From an uncultured Collinsella sp. (GTDB taxonomy: Bacteria; Actinomycetota; Coriobacteriia; Coriobacteriales; Coriobacteriaceae): a DNA stretch of 64,000 bases. The DNA is taken from NCBI GenBank assembly GCA_958405565.1, contig CATYEN010000001.1, positions 62,001 to 126,000 of the forward strand. The letters run 5' to 3'. The translations under genes and the position numbers were made by a program. Under the pieces are notes generated by a model. That model made no database searches. It was given only the letters and a program-made list of their open reading frames with translations, and was not told the DNA's origin. Below, in pieces: positions 33,574 through 40,684 of this stretch (within the stretch, counting starts at the first letter, position 1; every line of letters starts with the position of its first letter).

Positions 33574-34156
33574 CGCAGGACTCCTCGGAGGTCTGGGCGG
33601 GTGTGTAAGTGTAATAATGAGTCGGCTTGTCAACAGGCTTCTGGCCATCATCGTCGCCCGTGGCGGCCTCGTCACCGGCTTCGCCAATCAGGACGCGCTC
33701 GGTCGGCTGCTCGGCTTCGGCGGTAGCGGAAAGCTTGCGCTCGGCATCGGCCGCGGGAGCTTTCACCTTGTTAATGAGTTTCTGCACGGCACCTGCCGCA
33801 GAATCTGTCACGCTCGATACGGCATTACTGGCCTCGGCCATACTGCCCGTGACCTCGGAGATGTCGCGAACGACCGCCTCAACCTCAACGAGGTTGGACG
33901 TCAGGGCGTCAACGGCAGTCTTGCTCGACTTGAGGAGCGGCTCCATCTGGGCAAGTGCCGGCGTAAGCTCGTCAACGGCGCCATCAAGCTTTGCCACCAC
34001 GGGCTGCGCCTCGGCAATCGTATTGTTGAGGTCGGTTACCGTCTTGTCGAGCGAATCGACAACGTTGCGGGTCTTGCGTAGGGTAAGCGCGAGCTCAACG
34101 ATGGCCCACACGCCGGCAATGGCAAGCACCAGCAGGGCGATTTGAATGGGACTCAT
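33566..34156 (-). CDS. DUF948-like membrane-anchored coiled-coil protein
   Basis: A 196-residue protein with one N-terminal membrane segment (IQIALLVLAIAGVWAIVELAL). A long heptad-like helical region follows (residues 30-125, many V/L/D/T repeats such as SLDKTVTDLNNTI), then an acidic tail ending in Tyr/Thr-rich YYTYTPAQT. The pattern matches DUF948 proteins, which are often linked to general stress. It opens the operon DUF948-rsbW-sigB-permease and has a good promoter. Confidence 0.8.
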   Translation of the reverse strand: MSPIQIALLVLAIAGVWAIVELALTLRKTRNVVDSLDKTVTDLNNTIAEAQPVVAKLDGAVDELTPALAQMEPLLKSSKTAVDALTSNLVEVEAVVRDISEVTGSMAEASNAVSSVTDSAAGAVQKLINKVKAPAADAERKLSATAEAEQPTERVLIGEAGDEAATGDDDGQKPVDKPTHYYTYTPAQTSEESCDE

Positions 34157-34218
34157 ACAAGCCTCCCGGAAGAATCGAAATACAGACGCTGTTTATGGTA
34201 CCCCAAAGAAGAGGAAAG

Positions 34219-34247
34219 ATTCTAAAAGGGAATGCGCGAAGTGCCAA
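34219..34247 (-). promoter_or_regulatory. Promoter of the stress-sigma operon
   Basis: On the minus strand, -35 TTGGCA and -10 TAGAAT are 17 bases apart, a housekeeping-type promoter. No clear SigB-type element is seen, so autoregulation by the operon sigma factor is not evident. Confidence 0.7.
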
Positions 34248-34251
34248 CGAC

Positions 34252-35601
34252 CTACTTCGGAGCATTGCCGCTACGGTCGCGCTCACTTTGCTCCACACGC
34301 CATTCTTCCCAACCGCGGCCGGCAGGCTGCCAAAAGGCACCACGCTCCAGACCTTCGGGCAAATAGCGCTGGTCGACCCAACCTTCGGGATAATCATGTG
34401 GGTACTTGTATACACCGTACTCGTCGCTGCCGGGACGGTGACGATCGCGAAGATAGCTGGGCACCTCACGAAGGCCACTGCTATGGATATCGGCCAGCGC
34501 CGCATCGATCGAAGCCTCACACGCGTTGGATTTAGGCGCCAAGCACACATAGAGTGCAGCCTGAGCCAGGTTAATGCGGCACTCGGGATAGCCAATGACC
34601 TCGGCAGACTTAAACGCGGCTTGCGCCACCAAAAGTGCCTGCGGATCGGCATTGCCAACATCCTCAGAAGCCTGAATCATAATGCGGCGGGCGATAAACT
34701 TAGGATCCTCCCCCGCGTCGATCATGCGCGCGAGCCAATAGATCGTGGCATCGGGGTCGCTGCCGCGCATGGACTTGATGAACGCACTGATAATGTCATA
34801 GTGCATGTCACCGTTTTTGTCATACGAAAAACCGCGGCGCGGGTTAGCAATCTTCACGTCATCGACGGTGATGGGATAACGTTCCCCTGCCGCCGGAGCC
34901 GGCGTCCCCTCAGTATCGGGACGCGTAACGGCAATCTCACTCGCTAGCTCGAGCGTCGTGAGCGCGGAGCGAGCGTCGCCCGCAGCCAGCGTGCAGATGG
35001 TCTTAACCGTATCCTCATCGGCCGAGAACTTACCACCCAAACCCTGCGGTGCCTCAAGCGCACGCGCAATAAGCGTGGCGATATCCTCGTCTTTGAGGTG
35101 CTCAAGCTCCACCACGCGACCACGCGAGAGCAATGCAGAGTTGACCTCAAAGTACGGATTCTCCGTCGTAGCGCCAATCATAATGACGGTACGGTTCTCG
35201 ACCGCATGCAACAGGGCGTCCTGCTGCGACTTGGAAAAGCGGTGAATCTCATCGATAAACAGAATGGTGCGGCGGTCATAGGTATTCAGGCGCGTCTTGG
35301 CCTCGTCAATCACGCGGCGCAAGTCCTTCACGGTGCCCGTCACGGCGCTGACCTCGACAAACTCGCTCTTGGTATGGTTGGCGATAATGTGGGCCAGCGT
35401 CGTCTTGCCCGTACCGGCCGGCCCGTACAGAATCACGCTCGACAGCACGTCGTGCTCAATCGCGGCACGCAGCCATGAGCCCTTACCGACGGCCTTTTGC
35501 TGGCCCACGTACTCATCAAGCGTGTTGGGGCGCATGCGCACCGCAAGCGGCGCATTCTGAAAGGAACGCTCGCGCGTCGAAGCAGAAAAAAGGTCGTCCA
35601 T
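34252..35601 (-). CDS. rarA: Replication-associated recombination protein A (RarA/MgsA)
   Basis: A AAA+ ATPase of about 449 residues acting at stalled replication forks. The N-terminus matches the family (MDDLFSAS then PLAVRMRPNTLDEYVGQQ). Walker A is YGPAGTGKTTLA, Walker B LFIDEIHRFSKSQQD, sensor 1 MIGATTENPYFEVNSALLSR. The C-terminal part has HYDIISAFIKSMRGSDPDA and LPEGLERGAFWQP-like family motifs. Several ATG or TTG codons are in frame within 20 bases; 35601 is chosen for homology and the site is weakly supported. It lies upstream of, and points toward, the stress-sigma operon. Confidence 0.93.
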   Translation of the reverse strand: MDDLFSASTRERSFQNAPLAVRMRPNTLDEYVGQQKAVGKGSWLRAAIEHDVLSSVILYGPAGTGKTTLAHIIANHTKSEFVEVSAVTGTVKDLRRVIDEAKTRLNTYDRRTILFIDEIHRFSKSQQDALLHAVENRTVIMIGATTENPYFEVNSALLSRGRVVELEHLKDEDIATLIARALEAPQGLGGKFSADEDTVKTICTLAAGDARSALTTLELASEIAVTRPDTEGTPAPAAGERYPITVDDVKIANPRRGFSYDKNGDMHYDIISAFIKSMRGSDPDATIYWLARMIDAGEDPKFIARRIMIQASEDVGNADPQALLVAQAAFKSAEVIGYPECRINLAQAALYVCLAPKSNACEASIDAALADIHSSGLREVPSYLRDRHRPGSDEYGVYKYPHDYPEGWVDQRYLPEGLERGAFWQPAGRGWEEWRVEQSERDRSGNAPK

Positions 35602-35661
35602 AGCCATCCCGTGCATCAATCAAAATCGTTTTCCACGAATAGTATACCGAATAAATACGAA

Positions 35662-36909
35662 CTACCGTTCGTTAATATAAGTACGGTGCGGAAACTTTAG
35701 ACCCGGGAACAACTTACTCGTCAGCTCGCAGAAATAGCCATCCGTCATGCTCGCAATGTAATCCACCACGGCTTGGTCCTTATCGTCCTGCCATGCATAG
35801 GTACGGTCGTAGTAGGAAAGCTGCTGCTCAATGCGCGAAATGTGGTGCTTAAATATGTAGGAGGACTCGTCGCCTTCGTTTATATCCTGCAGGCAACGGT
35901 CGTAGAGCTTTTCGAAAGCCTCGCGCAGCTCCGCCTCGGAATCGCCCTCGATACCGCCCTTGCTGTAGATCTTCTCGTAGTTCTCGCGCTTGGCCCGGCG
36001 GATCTCCTCAAACAGGTCCTCGCTCATCTCGATACGCGGATTGCCGTAGCTATGTTCAACGATATCGATGGAAGCGTGCATGAGGATCCAGCTGTTATAG
36101 GCGCCGCCCCGACCATCGTCAAAAGCGTCGGGAGACAGCAGGCCAGCCGCAATGGCGTCCTGACGATCGCGACCGACGTAGGCAAGGATATCCGAGATAC
36201 GCACCACGCAGCCCTCGAGCGTCATGGGACGCAGGTGCTCAATCGCGCTATAGCCTGAGGCAATGCATTCCTCGACGGTTCGGTCGAACTGGTCAAAGGA
36301 ACCCATGTCCGAAAGCTCAAAAACACGCTGTTCGTACTCGCCGTTGTGGCATAGCACGCCATCGAGTGTCTGAAGCGACACGTTGCGGCCATACAGGGCG
36401 TCGAGTACGCGGACCGACTGCACGTTATGGAAAAAATAGCGACCCGTGCGCTCGTGATAGATATCGTTGAGAAAACGCTCACCGGCATGGCCGAAAGGCG
36501 TGTGGCCCAAGTCGTGGCCTAAGCCAATTGCCTCGATTAGATCGCAGTTGAGCCCAAGAGCGCGGCCGATATCGAGTGCGATGCGCGATACAAGCTGCAC
36601 GTGCAAGCCGCGGCGCGACAGATCATCATTGCTACGGAAGCTAAAGACCTGCGTTTTACCAGCATATCGGGCATACGCGGGCAGGTGGAGAATCTTTTCG
36701 GCATCGCGCATAAATGCCGGACGCATGAGCGTGCCCTCGTCTGCGGCCCGATCAACGCGACGGATGACCTGGTCATCGTCGCAACGGTACGGGTTGACAT
36801 AGCCCGAAGCACGATCGGCGGAAATGCGCTCGACAAGTTCGGGCGACAACGCCGAGGGAATACGATCCATGCGCGCCTTAATGACGGCCGTTTCTTGATT
36901 AGTTGCCAT
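35662..36909 (-). CDS. HD-domain dNTP triphosphohydrolase (Dgt-like)
   Basis: A 415-residue protein with start at 36909 after AAGGAG. The metal-binding HD domain reads LIEAIGLGHDLGHTPFGHAGE, preceded by KTQVFSFRSNDDLSRRGLHVQLVSRIA (the first His). The later Asp is in VVRISDILAYVGRD. This matches the deoxyguanosinetriphosphate triphosphohydrolase-like family, which hydrolyses dNTPs to nucleoside and triphosphate. Some relatives prefer other dNTPs, so the substrate is left open. It is the 3' neighbour of the small peptidase gene, 31 bases apart. Confidence 0.9.
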   Translation of the reverse strand: MATNQETAVIKARMDRIPSALSPELVERISADRASGYVNPYRCDDDQVIRRVDRAADEGTLMRPAFMRDAEKILHLPAYARYAGKTQVFSFRSNDDLSRRGLHVQLVSRIALDIGRALGLNCDLIEAIGLGHDLGHTPFGHAGERFLNDIYHERTGRYFFHNVQSVRVLDALYGRNVSLQTLDGVLCHNGEYEQRVFELSDMGSFDQFDRTVEECIASGYSAIEHLRPMTLEGCVVRISDILAYVGRDRQDAIAAGLLSPDAFDDGRGGAYNSWILMHASIDIVEHSYGNPRIEMSEDLFEEIRRAKRENYEKIYSKGGIEGDSEAELREAFEKLYDRCLQDINEGDESSYIFKHHISRIEQQLSYYDRTYAWQDDKDQAVVDYIASMTDGYFCELTSKLFPGLKFPHRTYINER

Positions 36910-36940
36910 GGCATGCTCCTTAAGAAGGATGCGCAATCGG

Positions 36941-37363
36941 TTACAATGTGCAGCCCACGACCTCGATTATGGCAAAAATCGGCACCAAAAATGGGAGCAA
37001 TGGCAGGGAGCGCGATTTTGTGATGAGGCAGGAGAGGGCAAGGACCAGGAGCGCGGCGGCAAATGCCACGACGCCACCCATTGGGTCGAGCGTGCAAAGC
37101 GCGAAGAGTGCCTTGGCATCTCCCATGCCGATGCCGGGGGCTTGACGGAGGCGCCGCCAGAGGGACTCGGTCAACGCGAGAGAAAGGTACACGATGACCG
37201 CAAGGCCAGCGCGGTCAAGTGCCGTGTTCAAGCCCGCATCCAGCCACACGCCCGCAAACGCCGCCACGGCACACGCAGCCGCAAGCGCGTTGGGAAACCG
37301 CCGCTCACGGGCATCGATCACCGCACCGGCAAAGGCGCAGATCCAAAATGGGATATAGAACAT
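36941..37363 (-). CDS. Short type IV prepilin peptidase (A24 family)
   Basis: A 140-residue membrane protein with about five hydrophobic segments and a good GGGAGG site. The two catalytic aspartates are visible: VIDARERRFPN near residue 17 and the GMGDAK motif near residue 80. It lacks the N-terminal methylase domain of full PilD, so it is a TadV/CpaA-size enzyme. Family members cleave prepilins and pseudopilins. No pilin, tad or competence gene lies nearby, so its substrate must be encoded elsewhere. Confidence 0.88.
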   Translation of the reverse strand: MFYIPFWICAFAGAVIDARERRFPNALAAACAVAAFAGVWLDAGLNTALDRAGLAVIVYLSLALTESLWRRLRQAPGIGMGDAKALFALCTLDPMGGVVAFAAALLVLALSCLITKSRSLPLLPFLVPIFAIIEVVGCTL

Positions 37364-37394
37364 GGGACACCTCCCGGGACGGCTGCTCTAAAGC

Positions 37395-37432
37395 AAAAAC
37401 CACCACAAAGGTGCATCCCCTTTGTGGTGGTT
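37395..37432 (-). terminator. Terminator after the glycosyltransferase gene
   Basis: On the minus strand a 14-pair hairpin (AACCACCACAAAGG and its complement, 7-base loop) ends in TTTTTGC. Confidence 0.9.
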
Positions 37433-37442
37433 CTGATCGTGG

Positions 37443-38738
37443 TTACTTGGCGCCCTGCATGACCTCATCGAGGGTAACGTTAACGGCGTGCTGCGTGGGC
37501 ACCCAGTCGACCTTCAGGAACAGCGCGGCAACCGTGATGGGGATATAGCTGAACATAAAGATCGGGAAGGTAAACAGGTTGGTCACCAGGCGCCACTTTT
37601 GAGCGCAATGAATGTGCTTGTACTCAAAGATGGTCGTGAGCAGCGCCAGGATAAAGAAGGTCTGGTACATCATCACGAACGTCATGATAAGCGAGGCGGC
37701 ACAAGCCTGCATCTCGACCTCGGTAGCCAAGAAACCATGCGAAAGGCCACCCACGATCAGGAACGTCGCATTGGCGAGCATCGAGATCAGCGATAGCAGC
37801 ATACCCGGGGCGATGGTCATAAACATGTCGTAGGCGGCAAACCGGCGATAGCGGAACGTCGACTTGACCAGATGCTTGCCATAGGTAAAGAACACCTGGT
37901 AAAAGCCCTTGGTCCAACGCATACGCTGTTTCCAGGACGCCTTAAACGTCACGGGCTGCTCGTCAAAGAACTCCGCCGGCGCATAACCGATGCGGATGCC
38001 GTGAATAGCGCAGAACGTGGTGAACTGGATGTCCTCGGTCAGTGTATGGAACTGCCAGCCGTGCATGCCCTCGATAACACTGGCGGAGATGAGGTAGCCC
38101 GAGCCCGAGACGGCACAAGACGTCTTGCAGATGTTGCGCGCGTTGTTGAGGAAGCGTGCCTCGCGCAGATACCAGGTGGCATTAGCCGCCGAGATCCAAG
38201 AGCTGCCGAAGTTCTTGGAGTTACGATAGCTCGTGACCACATGGAAACCCAGGTCAAAGGCATCGTTCATCTTGGAGACGTAATCGCGGGAAATAACGTT
38301 GTCGGCGTCAAAGATGAAATAGCCCTCAAAAGTATCGGGATACTCGTTGAGAATGCGATCAAAACCAAAGTCCATGACCCAGCTCTTGCCCTTACGGGCC
38401 AGGTCGTTACGCTCATAGACGACGGCGCCCGCCTCGCGCGCGAGCTGCGCCGTGTTGTCGGTGCAGGCATCGGCGACCACGAAGACCTCGATAAGCTCGG
38501 ACGGATAATCCTGGTCCTTGATGGAGCGAACAAGGTTGGCGATCACGGCCTCCTCGTTATGCGCCGCGATAAAGAAGGCATAACGATGCAGCTTTTTGGC
38601 CTTAGGGGGCGCGACCTCACCACGGAGAGCACCAATGACAAAGAAGACCACCTGGTACAGAAAGCAGACCGTAAGCAGCGTAACCACAATCTGGTTGAAG
38701 ATCACGATGGGTGTGTTGGTTTGTAAAAAGGCGAGCAT
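37443..38738 (-). CDS. Family 2 membrane glycosyltransferase
   Basis: A 431-residue protein with start at 38738 after GGGAG. An N-terminal membrane segment precedes the GT-A domain: FFIAAHNEEAVI, VVADACTDNT (Asp), YFIFDADNVIS (DxD-like), TLTEDIQFT (TED) and QRMRWTKGFYQ (the QxxRW motif). Four or five membrane segments follow. This is the processive GT2 pattern of hyaluronan, poly-N-acetylglucosamine or cellulose-type synthases, and polysaccharide extrusion is plausible. No partner polysaccharide genes are adjacent, and the gene is a single unit with its own terminator. Confidence 0.9.
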   Translation of the reverse strand: MLAFLQTNTPIVIFNQIVVTLLTVCFLYQVVFFVIGALRGEVAPPKAKKLHRYAFFIAAHNEEAVIANLVRSIKDQDYPSELIEVFVVADACTDNTAQLAREAGAVVYERNDLARKGKSWVMDFGFDRILNEYPDTFEGYFIFDADNVISRDYVSKMNDAFDLGFHVVTSYRNSKNFGSSWISAANATWYLREARFLNNARNICKTSCAVSGSGYLISASVIEGMHGWQFHTLTEDIQFTTFCAIHGIRIGYAPAEFFDEQPVTFKASWKQRMRWTKGFYQVFFTYGKHLVKSTFRYRRFAAYDMFMTIAPGMLLSLISMLANATFLIVGGLSHGFLATEVEMQACAASLIMTFVMMYQTFFILALLTTIFEYKHIHCAQKWRLVTNLFTFPIFMFSYIPITVAALFLKVDWVPTQHAVNVTLDEVMQGAK

Positions 38739-38819
38739 GCAGGCTCCCAGCAACGCGTAACGTAAACAACCGTATATCTTACCGCAGGCTAACCGAGTTC
38801 AAGAAACCACCTAATACGG

Positions 38820-39833
38820 CTAGGCTTCGAGAAGACCGAGCTGCGGAACGATTTCGTCGCCGGCAGCAGTACGACCAAGCGAGCGCGGGGCCAGGTCGTC
38901 AAGAACCGCAGCGAGATCCCACGGCAGCTCGTCGCGGCACTCAATGCGCTCCCCCGTCACGGGATGGTCGAATGCGACGCGCCAGGAATGAAGGAATTGC
39001 CTGGTCAGACCCTGGTCGGCGCGTGCATCGCACTTGCCGTAGAGTGGATCGCCCACGCAGGCGTGGTTGATGTGGCGCATATGCACGCGAATCTGATGCG
39101 TGCGGCCGGTAAACAGGTGGCACTCGACGAGCGTGTAGCCGTCGTCAAAACGCGTGGAATCGAAGCGCTCGAGGACCCTAAAGGTCGTAATGGCCTGGCG
39201 CGCGAAAGGATCGTCCGAAACCGCCATCTTGACACGGTCGCGCGTAGAACGGGCGATACCGGTGTTAATGGTGCCCTCGTCCATGGCAATGTGGCCGTGA
39301 ACGAGCGTAATGTAGCGGCGGTCGAGCGTACGCGTGCGGATAAGATTCTGGAGCGCGCGCTGGGTGTCGTCGTCTTTTGCCGCGAGCATAAGGCCCGAGG
39401 TGTCACGATCCAGGCGATGTACGATGCCGGGGCGGTCCTCACCCTGCACGGTGCCCAGATGGTCGATGCCACAGTGATAGACCAAGGCGTTCGCAAGGGT
39501 GCCGCTCTCGTGGCCATGAGCGGGATGGCACACCAGACCGCGCTGCTTGGAGAGCACGATGAGGTAGTCGTCCTCGTAGCGGATATCGAGGGGAATGGCC
39601 TCGGGAATCACGTCGGTGGGATCGTGCGGCTCGGGCAAATCGACCGAAATACGGTCGCCGGAGCGCACGGCATACTTTTTAGATAGGCAGGTCTCGCCGT
39701 TGACGGCAACGGCACCGCCCTCAATCAGATGCGCGCAAGCGGAGCGCGTGGGGCAGCCATCGTTGGCGCCCAGATAGGCGTCGAGACGCTGGCCAGCGGT
39801 ATCGTCGGCAACGAGAATATGGATGTCGGCCAT
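38820..39833 (-). CDS. RluD-type 23S rRNA pseudouridine synthase
   Basis: A 337-residue protein with an N-terminal S4 domain (QRLDAYLGAN through KKYAVRSGDRISV) and a RluA-family catalytic domain. The catalytic Asp lies in GIVHRLDRDTSGLMLAAK. The LFTGRTHQIRVHM and HINHACVGDPLYG motifs are also present. Members convert uridines of 23S rRNA to pseudouridine. It overlaps the lspA stop by one base (TAATG), and the order ileS-lspA-rluD is widespread. RluD versus a close RluA-family relative is inferred from the context. Confidence 0.93.
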   Translation of the reverse strand: MADIHILVADDTAGQRLDAYLGANDGCPTRSACAHLIEGGAVAVNGETCLSKKYAVRSGDRISVDLPEPHDPTDVIPEAIPLDIRYEDDYLIVLSKQRGLVCHPAHGHESGTLANALVYHCGIDHLGTVQGEDRPGIVHRLDRDTSGLMLAAKDDDTQRALQNLIRTRTLDRRYITLVHGHIAMDEGTINTGIARSTRDRVKMAVSDDPFARQAITTFRVLERFDSTRFDDGYTLVECHLFTGRTHQIRVHMRHINHACVGDPLYGKCDARADQGLTRQFLHSWRVAFDHPVTGERIECRDELPWDLAAVLDDLAPRSLGRTAAGDEIVPQLGLLEA

Positions 39834-40432
39834 TAGCGCTCATTCCTTTCGCGAATCTTGCGGGCACGCTCCCCACGTTGTTTGGCCTTGCGCTTGGCGC
39901 GGGCCTCGTCACGGGCGTTAAGCTCGGCGGTCGCATCGACCTCGCGGGCCGCAGGGCTCAAGAACATGTAGCCGATGAGGGCAAGCACAACGCCTACGGT
40001 GATGCCGATATCGGCCACGTTAAAGACGGGAAAGTCAATGAAGGTGGTGGCAATAAAATCGGTCACAAAGCCCATGGCCAAGCGATCGATCGCGTTGCCG
40101 ATGGCGCCGCCCGCAACCATTGCCATACCTATGACCTCCAGATGGGCAAGCTGGGGAGCGCGAACCAGGTACACGGCAATGGCGACAATAACCGCGAGCG
40201 CCAGCACGGCAAACGCGAGGCCATGTCCCTCGCCCATGCTAAAGGCAGCACCGATGTTACGCACGAAAAGGAAGTCGATCACACCGGGGATAACAGTCAC
40301 ATGCAGAGCATCGCCAACGACACGAACCGCAAGCTTGGTCAGCTGGTCAACAAGCAGTACAACCAGTGCCACCCCACCAGCAACACCCAACCGCCAACGC
40401 AAAGGCGGCGTCATATCCGCAGAACGACCCAA
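39833..40432 (-). CDS. lspA: Signal peptidase II (lipoprotein)
   Basis: A 199-residue aspartyl protease of the membrane that removes lipoprotein signal peptides, such as those of the two lipoproteins at the window start. Four membrane segments are visible. The catalytic aspartates are in GFVTDFIA (Asp125) and FNVADIGI (Asp141), with FVRNIGAAFS upstream. A TTG start at 40432 is chosen because AGGGGA lies five bases before it; an ATG six codons downstream lacks such a site. The last 35 residues form a strongly basic Lys/Arg tail not typical of LspA. Confidence 0.93.
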   Translation of the reverse strand: MGRSADMTPPLRWRLGVAGGVALVVLLVDQLTKLAVRVVGDALHVTVIPGVIDFLFVRNIGAAFSMGEGHGLAFAVLALAVIVAIAVYLVRAPQLAHLEVIGMAMVAGGAIGNAIDRLAMGFVTDFIATTFIDFPVFNVADIGITVGVVLALIGYMFLSPAAREVDATAELNARDEARAKRKAKQRGERARKIRERNER

Positions 40433-40533
40433 ATCAATCCCCTACCTTTAAGAACATCGAATTCCGTTTAACGCAAATCAATATCTTATATTGACCAGCA
40501 ACAAAATAGCCGATGATTCATTACCGACAGCGA

Positions 40534-40632
40534 AAACCCGCCAGAGCGAGCAAGATGCCTAGAAGCAAGGCGGCATAGACCTTTTGGTCATGCCGCCGAA
40601 GCTGAAAGGCAGATTGCCGCTCTGGCGGGTTT
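40534..40632. repeat. Large inverted-repeat element between lspA and ileS
   Basis: Perfect 15-base arms AAACCCGCCAGAGCG (40534-40548) and its complement (40618-40632) enclose a second hairpin at 40569-40597. That inner stem pairs GGCGGCAT-x-GACC with GGTC-ATGCCGCC around TTTT. No open frame fits. It may be a structured RNA, an mRNA processing site or a miniature mobile element. Confidence 0.65.
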
Positions 40633-40645
40633 ACAGCGTCAACAG

Positions 40646-40672
40646 GTTACGCGGTTTGGTAAACCGCGTAAC
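40646..40672 (-). other. Perfect 12-pair hairpin just after ileS
   Basis: GTTACGCGGTTT and its complement are separated by three bases and lie 13 bases past the ileS stop. No U-tract follows, so it is more likely a 3'-end stabiliser or part of the adjacent repeat element than a terminator. Confidence 0.6.
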
Positions 40673-40684
40673 TAAAGGGGTAAC

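Noticed and set aside
34157..34251. SigB-type promoter for the stress-sigma operon
   Set aside because: A GGGGTACC segment was considered as a -10, but no GTTT-type -35 lies at the right distance, while a clear housekeeping promoter is present.
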